From Saccharospirillum sp040881935 (GTDB lineage Bacteria; Pseudomonadota; Gammaproteobacteria; Pseudomonadales; Natronospirillaceae), in NCBI RefSeq assembly GCF_040881935.1, contig NZ_JBBECH010000046.1, positions 1 to 64,000 on the forward strand: 64,000 nt of DNA. The letters run 5' to 3'. Numbering within the stretch: position 1 is the stretch's first letter; every line of letters begins with the position of its first letter. Of this stretch, positions 52,114 through 61,463 are shown piece by piece. The translations under genes were made by a program, and so were the position numbers. The notes beneath the pieces were generated by a model. It searched no databases. It saw only the letters and a program-made list of their open reading frames with translations, and was not told the origin of the DNA.

Positions 52114-53618
52114 CACTCTCAACGGAGCAGTGGGCTGAACAGTTTGACCGGCAACCCGCGTTGAAAGACGTCGACAGTGGTGAAGTCTGGGGTTTTCAGG
52201 AACTGCACGAGCAGGTTTTAAGCTGGGTAGCCTGGCTGTCACAGCAGGGTGTTCAGCGCGGTGACCGGGTTCTATGGCTGGCCCGTAATCGCATCGATTT
52301 TTTCGCCATCCTGATGGCCTGCCATCGTCAGGGGTGGGTGCTGGTACCGATGAACTGGCGCGAAACGATAGAAGTGCTTCACCAGCAAAATCAGGTGATC
52401 AACCCCCGGCTGGTTGTGTTTGAAGCAGCATTCGAGTCGGTGGCGATCAGCCTGCAGCGTGAGGCTTCAGCCGGTCGGCTTGAGCTGTCCTCCAGGCCCG
52501 AATTGGGCCACGAAGCGGTGCCGGACGCCTGCGAAACCAATGCAGACCAGCCCTGGTATCTGTTGTTTACCAGTGGCACTACGGGTATTCCCAAGGCTGT
52601 TATCTACACCCCAACCATGGCATTAGCCAATGCAGCTAATGTGCGGGCGGCAATATCACCGGCCACGGGTGAGGTTACTGCATCGGTATTGCCGCAATAC
52701 CACACCGCGGGCATCAACCTGTTTGCTTTGCCGCTGCTGATGCAGGGTGGTTCAGTGCGGGTTTATGCCCGCTTCGACCCCGAAGCCTTTATGGCCGATA
52801 TCATCACGCAGCGGTTGTCGGTGCTGTTGCTGGTGCCAACCCAGTTTCGTCGCCTTACGGAAACGCGTGGTTTTAGTGAAAAATCGTCGCTGGAAGGGTG
52901 TGCCCGGGTGCTTGCCTCCGGTGGCGGGCCAATTGACCGGCAGGTGCTGGACACTTGGGCCGGGAAGGGCGTGGTGGTACGCAATGGTTGCGGCATGACG
53001 GAATCGGGCCCGACGCTGTTCTTCCAAACCGACGCAGAGGCCCGTGAAGCGTCAGGTAGTGTCGGTTTACCCATGCCACTTTCTGAGGTCCGCCTGGTCG
53101 GCCCGCACGGAGATGCGGTAGCCGATGGTCAGACCGGCGAGGTTTGGGTGCGCGGCCAGGCAGTCACACCGGGCTACTGGTGCAACGAGTCCGCCAATCA
53201 ATTGGCGTTCAGCGATGGCTGGTACCGCAGTGGCGACCTGGCGCTGCGTGAGCTGCAAAGCGGGCAATATCGCATTGTCGACCGGGTAACGGATATGTAC
53301 ATCTGCGGCGGTGAAAATGTCTTCCCGGCCGATGTCGAGCAAGCCTTGCTGCAGCATCGTGGCGTTCAGGATGTGGCCGTTGCCGGAGAATACGACCCTA
53401 CCTGGGGCGAGACTGGCGTCGCTTTTATTGTGCTGAAACAGGGCGACCGGACAACGCAGGAAGATCTGCGGCACTTTGCACGTCAGCGTCTGGCGCCCTA
53501 CAAAGTACCGCATCGCTGGGTGTTTCTGGAGGCATTGCCGAAAACACCCACCGGCAAGGTTCGCCGCACCCGGATTCGATCCTGGTTGCGGACACCGAAC
53601 GCCATACCAACCCTGTAA
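52110..53618 (+). CDS. AMP-dependent acyl/aryl-CoA ligase
   Basis: A 502-residue adenylate-forming ligase joining a carboxylic acid to CoA with ATP. Motifs: TSGTTGIPKAV (P-loop), GCGMTESGP, WYRSGDLALRE, the hinge Asp in VDRVTDMYICGGENVFPADVE and KTPTGKVRR with the catalytic Lys. Fatty versus aromatic substrate is not settled. It is second in the cluster; a 9-bp tandem repeat directly follows its stop. Confidence 0.88.
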   Translation: MTLSTEQWAEQFDRQPALKDVDSGEVWGFQELHEQVLSWVAWLSQQGVQRGDRVLWLARNRIDFFAILMACHRQGWVLVPMNWRETIEVLHQQNQVINPRLVVFEAAFESVAISLQREASAGRLELSSRPELGHEAVPDACETNADQPWYLLFTSGTTGIPKAVIYTPTMALANAANVRAAISPATGEVTASVLPQYHTAGINLFALPLLMQGGSVRVYARFDPEAFMADIITQRLSVLLLVPTQFRRLTETRGFSEKSSLEGCARVLASGGGPIDRQVLDTWAGKGVVVRNGCGMTESGPTLFFQTDAEAREASGSVGLPMPLSEVRLVGPHGDAVADGQTGEVWVRGQAVTPGYWCNESANQLAFSDGWYRSGDLALRELQSGQYRIVDRVTDMYICGGENVFPADVEQALLQHRGVQDVAVAGEYDPTWGETGVAFIVLKQGDRTTQEDLRHFARQRLAPYKVPHRWVFLEALPKTPTGKVRRTRIRSWLRTPNAIPTL

Positions 53619-53680
53619 CAATAACGACAATAACGACAATAACGACAATAACGACAATAACGACAATAACGACAATAACA
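53619..53680. repeat. 9-bp tandem repeat (CAATAACGA), nearly seven units
   Basis: Six exact copies of CAATAACGA at 53619-53672 plus a partial unit CAATAACA to 53680. It starts immediately after the ligase stop codon and ends 25 bp before the binding-protein ATG. The A-rich spacing and identical units suggest recent expansion. The ribosome site AGGAGA lies between it and the ATG. Confidence 0.95.
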
Positions 53681-53705
53681 ACGTTCTTAGGAACAGGAGA
53701 GACTC

Positions 53706-54890
53706 ATGAGACCTTTAACACTAGCCCGCTGGGCTCTGGCCGCACTGCCACTGATGCTCAGCGCCGCTGTTCAGGCCGAACCGATTAGAATCGCCCATGT
53801 TTACGGCAAAACCGGGCCGCTCGAAGCATACGCCAAGCAGAGCCACGATGGCCTGATGCTGGGGCTCGAATACGCCACAAACGGTACCTTCGAAATCGAT
53901 GGCCGGGCCATCGAAGTGATCGAAAAAGACACCCAGCTGGACCCGGCCAATGGTCGCTCACTGCTCGAAGAAGCCTATGCCGACGACAATGTGGATTTGG
54001 CGATCGGGCCGGTGTCCTCCGGGGTTGCTTTGGCCATGTTGCCGGTTGCCGAAGAGTACGAAAAAATTCTGCTGGTGGAGCCTGCCGTTGCTGACTCCAT
54101 TACCGGTGAAAACGGCAATCGCTACATTTTCAGAACCGGCCGCAACTCGTCACAGGATGCAGTCGCCAACGCCGTGGCCATTGGTCGCCCGGGCGTGAAA
54201 ATCGCTACCCTGGCACAGGATTATGCATTCGGTCGCGATGGCATAACCGCCTTTCGCAATGCGTTGGCCGGAACCGGTGCCGAGATTGTGCATGAAGAAT
54301 ATGTAGCGACCGATACCACCGATTTCACAGCAGCCGGTCAGCGTATTTTCGATGAATTGCAAGACGCCGAAGGCGAGCGCATCCTGTTTTTCTACTGGGC
54401 CGGTGGTGGCAACCCCATGGGTAAACTGCAGGCGATGAACCCCGAGCGATACGACATCGAGTTTGCGACCGGCGGCAATATTCTGTCGGCTTTGGTTGGC
54501 TACAAGCCCTTTGTCGGTATGGAAGGGGCCACCTATTACTACTATGAAAATCCGAGTAACGACATCAACAAATGGCTGGTAGAGCAGCACCTCGAACGCT
54601 TTGGCACACCACCGGACTTTTTCACCGCTGGTGGTATGGCAGCCGGTATTGCTGCCGTTGAAGCGATCCGCCGGGCTGGCTCTACCGATACGGAAGACCT
54701 GATCAGCACCATGGAAGGCATGCGCTTTGATACGCCCAAAGGTGAAATGATGTTCCGTGCCGAAGACCACCAGGCCATGCAATCGATGTATCACTTCAAG
54801 ATTCGTGTTGAAGACGATGTCGAATGGGCTATTCCTGAACTGGTGCGTGAAATCACCATGGATGAAATGGACATTCCGCTCGGTCGCTGA
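53706..54890 (+). CDS. ABC transporter periplasmic binding protein (branched-chain amino acid type)
   Basis: A 394-residue type I periplasmic binding protein. The signal peptide (ALAALPLMLSAAVQA, cleavage before EPIRIAHVYG) is followed by the two-lobe fold seen in LivK-type and organic-acid receptors (KQSHDGLMLGLEYA, AIGPVSSGVA, YAFGRDGI, GNPMGKLQAMN). Liv-like receptors in such clusters often take aromatic or other carboxylates. The ligand is unknown. It is the first of five transporter genes. Confidence 0.87.
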   Translation: MRPLTLARWALAALPLMLSAAVQAEPIRIAHVYGKTGPLEAYAKQSHDGLMLGLEYATNGTFEIDGRAIEVIEKDTQLDPANGRSLLEEAYADDNVDLAIGPVSSGVALAMLPVAEEYEKILLVEPAVADSITGENGNRYIFRTGRNSSQDAVANAVAIGRPGVKIATLAQDYAFGRDGITAFRNALAGTGAEIVHEEYVATDTTDFTAAGQRIFDELQDAEGERILFFYWAGGGNPMGKLQAMNPERYDIEFATGGNILSALVGYKPFVGMEGATYYYYENPSNDINKWLVEQHLERFGTPPDFFTAGGMAAGIAAVEAIRRAGSTDTEDLISTMEGMRFDTPKGEMMFRAEDHQAMQSMYHFKIRVEDDVEWAIPELVREITMDEMDIPLGR

Positions 54891-54905
54891 GCGTATTTCC
54901 CGAAT

Positions 54906-54934
54906 GACGTGGCGGTTGGTTCGCGCGCCACGTC
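54906..54934 (+). terminator. Hairpin after the binding-protein gene
   Basis: GACGTGGCG/CGCCACGTC, a 9-bp perfect stem with an 11-nt loop, followed by TTT. It is a likely attenuator or stabiliser keeping binding-protein mRNA above that of the membrane subunits. Confidence 0.6.
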
Positions 54935-54963
54935 TTTAGCCATTTCCAATCAGGGTTACCTTT

Positions 54964-55752
54964 ATGTTTTCGCAGAATTCGGCTCCCGTGCTGGAGACGG
55001 TCGGGTTGTCGGTGCAATTTGGCGGTCACCAGGCGGTTCAGGAAGTCAGTTGCCGGTTTGAACGTGACACCGTTACGGCCATTGTCGGCCCCAACGGCGC
55101 CGGCAAAACGACCTACTTCAATCTTATTTCCGGCCAGTTACCGCAGACCTCTGGTGATGTGCTGCTCGGTGGTCAGTCGGTGCGCGGTTGGTCCGCTTCG
55201 AAGCGAGCCCGGGCCGGGCTTGGCCGGGCGTTTCAATTGACGCAACTGTTCCCCAGGCTGAGCGTGGCCGACAACCTGCGTTTAGTGGTGCAGGCGCGTC
55301 ATGGCCACGGCTTCCAGTTCTGGCAACCGGCCAGTCAGCTTTCGCAGGTGGATGCGGACGTTGAACAGCTGTTGCAGCGCATCGATCTGACTGACCGGGC
55401 ACGGGAGCCTGCCGGCCAGTTGTCTCATGGCGGTCAGCGCCGGTTGGAAGTCGGCATCATGCTGGCATTGGACCCGGAGGTCATGATGTTCGATGAGCCG
55501 ACCGCGGGCATGAGCGCCGATGAAGCACCGGTGGTGCTGGAACTGATTCAGTCGATTCGCCAGGAGGGTGGTAAAACCATCCTGCTGGTGGAACACAAGA
55601 TGGACGTCATCCGCTCACTGGCCGATCGCATTGTCGTGCTGAATAACGGTTGCCTGATCGCCGACGGAGGGCCCGCCGAGGTCATGGCCATGGCCAATGT
55701 GCGACAGGCATATCTCGGTGAAAGTGGCGAAACTGAGGAGGTCGCGTCATGA
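54964..55752 (+). CDS. ABC transporter ATPase, LivG-like
   Basis: A 262-residue ATPase with Walker A GPNGAGKTTYF, signature LSHGGQRRLEVGIML (a Gly-Gly variant) and Walker B VMMFDEPTAGMS. HKMDVIRSLADRIVVLNNG is LivG-like. Pairs with LivF, LivH and LivM here to import the solute caught by the upstream binding protein. It overlaps livF by 4 bp. Confidence 0.9.
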   Translation: MFSQNSAPVLETVGLSVQFGGHQAVQEVSCRFERDTVTAIVGPNGAGKTTYFNLISGQLPQTSGDVLLGGQSVRGWSASKRARAGLGRAFQLTQLFPRLSVADNLRLVVQARHGHGFQFWQPASQLSQVDADVEQLLQRIDLTDRAREPAGQLSHGGQRRLEVGIMLALDPEVMMFDEPTAGMSADEAPVVLELIQSIRQEGGKTILLVEHKMDVIRSLADRIVVLNNGCLIADGGPAEVMAMANVRQAYLGESGETEEVAS

Positions 55753-56501
55753 ATACCGATAAACAAACCGACGCTGCAGCACCGCCCATGCTGACACTGA
55801 AAGACGTGCACACCGAGGTCGATGGCTATCACATTTTGCAGGGCGTCTCGTTCTCGGTGCCCCGCCACCAGGTCACCATGTTGCTCGGGCGCAATGGTGT
55901 CGGCAAAACCTCGACGCTGAGAACCATCATGGGTTTGTGGCGTGCGAGTCGTGGCACCATTGCGTTGGACGGCGAGAATATTGAGAGCCAGAGCACCATG
56001 AACATTGCCCGTAAAGGCCTGCACTATGTGCCGGAAAATATGGGTATTTTTGCCAGTCTCACCGTCGGTGAGAACCTGCGCATCGCCTGTCGCAGCCAGC
56101 GCCTGGAAGGGGAACGGCTCGATTGGGTGCTGCAGTTGTTTCCGGCTATGCACACCTTCTGGCATTGGCCTGCCGGTAATTTGTCGGGCGGGCAAAAACA
56201 GATGCTGGCCATCGCCCGGGCGGTGATTGAGCCCTGCGATCTGCTGCTGGTCGACGAACCCAGTAAAGGGCTGGCACCGGCCATCATTCAAAACCTGATG
56301 CAGGCCTTTGAAGCCCTGAAAGCAGAACAGACGACCATTCTGATGGTCGAACAGAATTTGCACATGGCCCGGCGACTGGGCGATCACGTTGTTGTAATGG
56401 AAGACGGTCGCACCCTGCACGAGGGTAGCATGGCCGAGTTCGCAGCCGACTCAAAACGCCAGGCCGAATGGCTGGGGCTGTCCATGGAGGCCAGCGTATG
56501 A
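55749..56501 (+). CDS. ABC transporter ATPase, LivF-like
   Basis: A 250-residue ATPase with Walker A GRNGVGKTSTL, signature LSGGQKQMLAIARA and Walker B LLLVDEPSKGLAP, the last matching LivF. VEQNLHMARRLGDHVVVME follows. It overlaps LivG and the permease by 4 bp each, so synthesis is coupled. Confidence 0.9.
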   Translation: MNTDKQTDAAAPPMLTLKDVHTEVDGYHILQGVSFSVPRHQVTMLLGRNGVGKTSTLRTIMGLWRASRGTIALDGENIESQSTMNIARKGLHYVPENMGIFASLTVGENLRIACRSQRLEGERLDWVLQLFPAMHTFWHWPAGNLSGGQKQMLAIARAVIEPCDLLLVDEPSKGLAPAIIQNLMQAFEALKAEQTTILMVEQNLHMARRLGDHVVVMEDGRTLHEGSMAEFAADSKRQAEWLGLSMEASV

Positions 56502-57553
56502 CCGCTTACAATTCGACTGACATAGCCAGTGAAACACCCACTCAGCCGTTAAAACCCAGAACCCACTGGCGCCAGCGGCGCGATGTTCAGGCCGCTGCTC
56601 TGGTACCCCTGGTGGCGCTGGTTTCTGCGGTTTTAATCGGGGATCTCAATGCCTGGCTGACGCTTACCCTGGCCGGGCTCGCCATGGGCATGATGCTGTT
56701 CATCATGACCTCGGGCTTTACCCTGGTGTTTGGCCTGATGGATGTTTTGAACTTTGGCCATGGGGCTTTTATTTCTCTGGGCGCCTTCTGTGGCTTCAGC
56801 GTCATGCTCAGTATGGATGGCTGGCGCTTGTCCGAATCCCTCTGGTTAAACCTCGGTGCCTTTGGGGCGGCGGCAATTGTTGCCATGGCGGTGGCCGCCG
56901 TCATGTCGTGGTTGTTCGAACGCATTCTGGTGCGACGCGTCTATGGCGATCATCTGATGCAGATTCTGATCACCATGGGCGGCCTGATCGTTGCCGAGCA
57001 ACTGATCTACGTGTTCTGGGGCGGTCACGACATTCCCATGCTGAAGCCGCCGGCTTTCCAGGGCGGGGTGCAATGGGGCGGACTGGTCTTCGAAAAGTAC
57101 CGGCTGCTGGCGGTTGCACTCGGGGGCCTGCTGTTCATTGGCCTGCTGCTGGTGTTCAAGAGAACCCGGCTGGGCCTGCTGATTCGCGCCGGAGTGGAAA
57201 ACCGGGAAATGGTAGAGAGTTTTGGCTACAACGTTCGCCGCTTGTTTGTGCTGGTGTTTATGGCTGGCTCTGCACTGGCGGCGCTGGGCGGCATCATGTG
57301 GGGCGTTTACGATGAGGTGATCACGCCGCACCTCGGGCAGAGCCTGATGATTACCGTGTTCATTGTTGCCATCATCGGTGGCCTCGGGTCCATCGAGGGG
57401 TGCTTTATTGCGGCCTTGTTAGTCGGTTTGCTGAGCAACTATGTCGGCTTTCTGGCACCCAAACTGGCGCTGGTTTCGACCATCGGTCTGATGGTAGTTG
57501 TCTTGTTGTGGCGGCCCCAGGGCCTGGTGCCCGTCTCTGAAGGAGGGAAGTGA
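56498..57553 (+). CDS. ABC transporter permease, LivH-like
   Basis: A 351-residue inner-membrane permease with about eight hydrophobic segments. FGLMDVLNFGHGAFISLGAF and the cytosolic loop GLLIRAGVENREMVESFGYNVRRLF are LivH hallmarks. ATG 56498 overlaps the livF stop as ATGA; an in-frame extension is not needed. It forms the channel with LivM. Confidence 0.9.
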   Translation: MTAYNSTDIASETPTQPLKPRTHWRQRRDVQAAALVPLVALVSAVLIGDLNAWLTLTLAGLAMGMMLFIMTSGFTLVFGLMDVLNFGHGAFISLGAFCGFSVMLSMDGWRLSESLWLNLGAFGAAAIVAMAVAAVMSWLFERILVRRVYGDHLMQILITMGGLIVAEQLIYVFWGGHDIPMLKPPAFQGGVQWGGLVFEKYRLLAVALGGLLFIGLLLVFKRTRLGLLIRAGVENREMVESFGYNVRRLFVLVFMAGSALAALGGIMWGVYDEVITPHLGQSLMITVFIVAIIGGLGSIEGCFIAALLVGLLSNYVGFLAPKLALVSTIGLMVVVLLWRPQGLVPVSEGGK

Positions 57554-57554
57554 T

Positions 57555-58634
57555 ATGTTTCAGGCACTGCGGGATACGCTGCCATCCAATCGATGGATTC
57601 GCGGTCTGTTGCTCATTATTGTCGTGGGTATTGTACTCACTCCCTGGTTGTTTGAAGGGACACGGGCGCTGGATACTGCTGCCCGGTTGAGTATTTTTAT
57701 TGTGCTGGCGGCGTCTTACGACTTGCTCCTTGGCTACACCGGTGTGGTCAGTTTTGCGCACGCCCTGTTCTTCGGCATTGGCGCCTATTCGGTAGCCATC
57801 GCCTTCGATCAATTTGCGCCTGGGTTTGGGGTGCTGGCCATTGCCATTATCGCCGGTCTGTCGGTATCGCTGATCGTCGCCTTTGTGATGGGGCTGGTAT
57901 CGCTGCGGGTAAAAACCATTTTCTACGCCATGATCACCCTGGCCGTGGCCAGTGCGGCGACGGTTCTGGTATCGCAGTTTTACCATCTCACCGGGGGTGA
58001 AGACGGGCTGACTTATCGGTTGCCGCGTGTGCTGACGCCAGCCTTCAGGCCTTTCGAGGAACCTTTATTCGGTGTGCGACTGACCGGCAAGCTGTTTAAC
58101 TTCTACACCGTTGTCTTTGTAGCCATCCTGCTGTTCTTGCTGATGGTGCGCATCGTGGCCTCACCGTTCGGGCGGGTGCTCAAGGCACTGCGCGAGAACG
58201 AGTTTCGCGCCGAGGCCATTGGCTACAACACCCTGGTGTATCGCACGACCGCCACGTTGCTGAGTGCTGCTTTCGCCACCCTGGCCGGCGTGCTGATGGC
58301 AATCTGGTTACGCTACACCGGGCCGGACTCGGTGTTGTCGCTCGACATTATGATCGATGTGCTGCTGATGGTAGTGATTGGCGGCATGGGGACCCTGTAC
58401 GGCGCGATTATTGGCGCAACGGTATTGCTACTGGCGCAGATGTATCTGCAAACGCTGATGGGCTCAACCCAGGATGCCCTGGGTGGGTGGCCGATACTGG
58501 CCAACCTGTTCGACCCGAACCGCTGGCTGCTGTGGCTGGGTTTGCTGTTTATTGCCAGTGTCTATTTCTTCCCGCAGGGCATTGTCGGCCGGTTCAGCCG
58601 TGCCCGCGCATCAGAAGCCGGAGTTCAATCATGA
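57555..58634 (+). CDS. ABC transporter permease, LivM-like
   Basis: A 359-residue permease. LLLGYTGVVSFAHALFFGIGAY and SPFGRVLKALRENEFRAEAIGYN are LivM motifs. About eight to nine membrane segments. ATG 57555 has GGAGG upstream and lies 1 bp after the livH stop. Its stop overlaps the hydrolase start. Confidence 0.9.
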   Translation: MFQALRDTLPSNRWIRGLLLIIVVGIVLTPWLFEGTRALDTAARLSIFIVLAASYDLLLGYTGVVSFAHALFFGIGAYSVAIAFDQFAPGFGVLAIAIIAGLSVSLIVAFVMGLVSLRVKTIFYAMITLAVASAATVLVSQFYHLTGGEDGLTYRLPRVLTPAFRPFEEPLFGVRLTGKLFNFYTVVFVAILLFLLMVRIVASPFGRVLKALRENEFRAEAIGYNTLVYRTTATLLSAAFATLAGVLMAIWLRYTGPDSVLSLDIMIDVLLMVVIGGMGTLYGAIIGATVLLLAQMYLQTLMGSTQDALGGWPILANLFDPNRWLLWLGLLFIASVYFFPQGIVGRFSRARASEAGVQS

Positions 58635-59467
58635 TGGAACGGGATCTGGTGACGGTGCAACACCGTGAGTTACATGTGCGGGTGTGGAACCGGGGAGCGG
58701 CCAATACCGTGGTGTGCTGGCACGGTCTTGCCCGCAGCGGGGCCGATTTTGAACCCCTGGGCGAGGCACTGGCGCAGCGGGGGTATCAGGTGCTGGCCCC
58801 GGATACGGTAGGACGCGGATTGTCACAGTGGGCTGAAGATCCAGCCCATGAATACCAGCTCCCGGTCTATGAGGACCAGGCACTGGCGTTGCTCGATCAC
58901 TATCAGGTCGACCGTTTGCAGTGGGTAGGCACCAGCATGGGCGGCTTGCTGGGGATCGTGCTGGCCAGTAACGCACTGGTCGGGCGTCTGGACCGGCTGG
59001 TTCTGAACGACATCGGCCCGGAACTGCCTGCGGCAGCGCTGCGACGGATTGTCGATTACGTTCGCAACCCGGAGAGTCATGCCAGCCTGTCTGCGTTTGA
59101 GCAGCGCATCCGCGTGCTTTACGCGCCCTTTGGCCCGCGAGACGATCAGAGCTGGCACCAGATGGCCGTGCAAGGCAGCCGACGCCTGCCAGATGGGCGC
59201 TTTGCGCCGCATTACGATCCGGAGATCATTGGCGCCTTTGACGAGTCGGCACCGCCGCTGGATTTGTGGTCCGCATTTTCGACCATCAAAATCCCCATGC
59301 TGGTTGTCCAGGGTGGTCAGTCGGATGTGCTGACGGATGCTATTGTGGAACGAATGCAGAGCCAGGTGGAGGCGTTGAGGGTGGTCCGGTTCGAAGACTG
59401 TGGCCACGCACCGGGGTTGCACCTGCAAGCGCATGTTAATCCGTTGCTGACGTTTCTGGACCACTAG
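58631..59467 (+). CDS. Alpha/beta hydrolase of the carboxylate cluster
   Basis: A 278-residue alpha/beta-hydrolase-fold protein. CWHGLARSGADFEPL is the oxyanion loop, VGTSMGG the nucleophile elbow (Ser102), and FEDCGHAPGLH the catalytic His; QGGQSDVLT gives the acid. ATG 58631 overlaps livM by 4 bp. Its place among transporter and ligase genes suggests it frees a carboxylic acid from an ester (or a lactone) before CoA activation. The substrate is unknown. Confidence 0.83.
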   Translation: MMERDLVTVQHRELHVRVWNRGAANTVVCWHGLARSGADFEPLGEALAQRGYQVLAPDTVGRGLSQWAEDPAHEYQLPVYEDQALALLDHYQVDRLQWVGTSMGGLLGIVLASNALVGRLDRLVLNDIGPELPAAALRRIVDYVRNPESHASLSAFEQRIRVLYAPFGPRDDQSWHQMAVQGSRRLPDGRFAPHYDPEIIGAFDESAPPLDLWSAFSTIKIPMLVVQGGQSDVLTDAIVERMQSQVEALRVVRFEDCGHAPGLHLQAHVNPLLTFLDH

Positions 59468-59599
59468 AGCTCCTCCTACTATTCGCCGATGGGTCTGAGC
59501 GGGCCCGGTCACTACACTGGTTGCATCTACCCTATTTGTTAGCGGCCGCCCATCCGGGCGAGCCCGACACCCGACATTGCTGTCAACAGGAGACCTGGG

Positions 59600-61231
59600 A
59601 TGGCTGGCAACATGATGACTCACCCGCTGAACACCAGCGATATTTTACGCAATGCCGCGCAACGCTACCCGGAGCAAAGCATTATTTCAGTGATGTCGGA
59701 TGGAAGCCGGCACCGCTACCAGTACCGTGATGCGTTAAAGCGGTCAGCCCAGGTTGCACACCTGCTGGCCCGGTCCGGAATTCAAAGTGGCGACCGGGTG
59801 GCCACGCTGGCAGTGAACCACTACCGCCACCTGGAGCTGTATTTTGGTATTTCCGGTATGGGTGCGGTTGTGCACACGCTCAATGCGCGGTTGTTCAGCG
59901 AGCAATTGCAGTACATCATCAACCACGCCGATGACCGCTGGGTCTTTTTCGACCCCGAATTCTTGCCGTTGCTGGAAGAGGTTGCCGACCAGATTCGCAA
60001 TGTCGAGCGGTTTGTCGTGCTGTGTGATGAGGACCAGATGCCCACATCCCAGGTATTAACGCTCGACAATTATGAACACCTGCTGGCCCAGATGCCGACG
60101 GATTTTCACTGGCCGCGCCTGCCTTCTGATGCACCCTGTGGCCTCTGCTACACCAGCGGGACCACGGGCAACCCCAAGGGCGTGATGTACGAGCAGGGCT
60201 CAACCGTATTGCATGCGATGATGAGTGGCTCCAGCCAGTACCTCGACTTTTCCGAGCGCTCGGTCGCGATGCCTATTGTGCCCATGTATCACGTTTGTGC
60301 CTGGGGCGTGCCGTTTTCGGCGCCGCTGTATGGCGCGAAGCTGGTGCTGCCAGGCGGCAATCTCGATGGCGAAAGCCTGCAGGCTTTAATTGAAGAAGAA
60401 TCGGTCAATCAGGCCTTTGCCGTGCCCACCGTATGGCTGAATCTGCACAATTACCTGCAACAGAGCGGTAAGAAAATCGATTCACTGGAAGTAGTCGGTG
60501 TGGGTGGGGCCGCGTCCCCGCTGAGTCTGGTCGAGATATACGATAAGCTGTACAACGTTTACTGGATGGGCATCTGGGGCATGACCGAGACCAGCCCGCT
60601 GGCCACTGCTGCGAACCGCACACCACAGATGGACTCCATGCCAGACGAACAGCGTTATGAGCTGCAAAGCTCGGCGGGGCGCCCGATGCTGGGCGTGGAA
60701 ATCGAGATTTTCGACGAAGCTGGCCGAGCCCTGCCACACGATGGCCGTACCCGCGGTAACCTGCGCTGCCGGGGCCCCTGGGTACTGGCGCAATACTTCA
60801 AAGGCGAGGGCAAAGACAAGTTCATCAACGGCTGGTTCGATACCGGCGATGTGGCGGTTATCAGCCCTCAGGGTTATTTACGAGTGGTCGATCGCAGCAA
60901 AGATGTTATCAAGTCCGGCGGCGAATGGATCAGTTCGGTAGAACTGGAGAACGCCGCGCTGCACGACGATGCTATCAATGAAGCCTGCGTCATTGGCGCT
61001 ACGCATCCGAAATGGGATGAACGACCACTTATGCTGGTAACCATCCGCGCCGGTAAAACACTCGACGAGGCGCGTTTGCGTAAAGTACTGGCAGAACGGG
61101 TCGCCAAATGGTGGCTGCCAGACGCCATTATTCAGGTCGAAAGCCTACCTCACACAGGCACTGGCAAACTGCGCAAGGTGGACATTCGAGACGACTACCG
61201 GGATTATCTGCTGGAGCGGGATAAAGCTTAG
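59600..61231 (+). CDS. AMP-dependent fatty acid/short-chain acyl-CoA ligase
   Basis: A 543-residue ligase of the AlkK/DmdB-like branch, with CYTSGTTGNPKGV, GMTETSPLA, the long WFDTGDVAVISPQGYLR, VDRSKDVIKSGGEWISSVE and HTGTGKLRKVDIRD (catalytic Lys). Relatives act on medium-chain acids or 3-methylthiopropionate. ATG 59600 has AGGAG upstream. It is the last gene of the cluster, 132 bp after the hydrolase, giving a second CoA ligase of different class from that at 52110. Confidence 0.87.
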   Translation: MAGNMMTHPLNTSDILRNAAQRYPEQSIISVMSDGSRHRYQYRDALKRSAQVAHLLARSGIQSGDRVATLAVNHYRHLELYFGISGMGAVVHTLNARLFSEQLQYIINHADDRWVFFDPEFLPLLEEVADQIRNVERFVVLCDEDQMPTSQVLTLDNYEHLLAQMPTDFHWPRLPSDAPCGLCYTSGTTGNPKGVMYEQGSTVLHAMMSGSSQYLDFSERSVAMPIVPMYHVCAWGVPFSAPLYGAKLVLPGGNLDGESLQALIEEESVNQAFAVPTVWLNLHNYLQQSGKKIDSLEVVGVGGAASPLSLVEIYDKLYNVYWMGIWGMTETSPLATAANRTPQMDSMPDEQRYELQSSAGRPMLGVEIEIFDEAGRALPHDGRTRGNLRCRGPWVLAQYFKGEGKDKFINGWFDTGDVAVISPQGYLRVVDRSKDVIKSGGEWISSVELENAALHDDAINEACVIGATHPKWDERPLMLVTIRAGKTLDEARLRKVLAERVAKWWLPDAIIQVESLPHTGTGKLRKVDIRDDYRDYLLERDKA

Positions 61232-61270
61232 CGTCTCGAACCAACTTACTTCGGTGCTGATAATTTGACC

Positions 61271-61385
61271 GTGTCGAGTTGCCGGGTTGACCTGTCCGGG
61301 GAGGTCCGCAGCATGGATGCTGCGGTCCAGGCCCCATGGATGGGTTCACGCCGACCCCGGACAGGTCAACCCGGTGGCTCGACAC
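61271..61385 (+). repeat. Intergenic palindromic element, copy 6
   Basis: A member of the family described at 46030, core in plus orientation. Arms 61271-61301 and 61355-61385 pair at all 31 positions if G.U is allowed: 28 Watson-Crick pairs and three consecutive G.U/U.G pairs (61279-61281). On the minus strand those three become A.C mismatches. Hairpin 1 is CCGCAGCA/TGCTGCGG (61306-61325). Hairpin 2 has the CCC/GGG type. The outer terminal segments of other copies are not recognisable here. It lies between the CoA ligase and the sensor-kinase gene. Confidence 0.88.
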
Positions 61386-61463
61386 TGAGTGCGAAGAGCA
61401 GGGCATCGTCGATTCACCCCGTTGTGAAGCCACTGTCTGACTGATCACAGGACCCTTCCCAGG

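Noticed and set aside
53067..53681. Minus-strand frame with a Leu-Leu-Ser repeat start across the 9-bp tandem repeat
   Set aside because: It lies antisense to the CoA ligase gene; the Leu/Ser run is just the translated tandem repeat.
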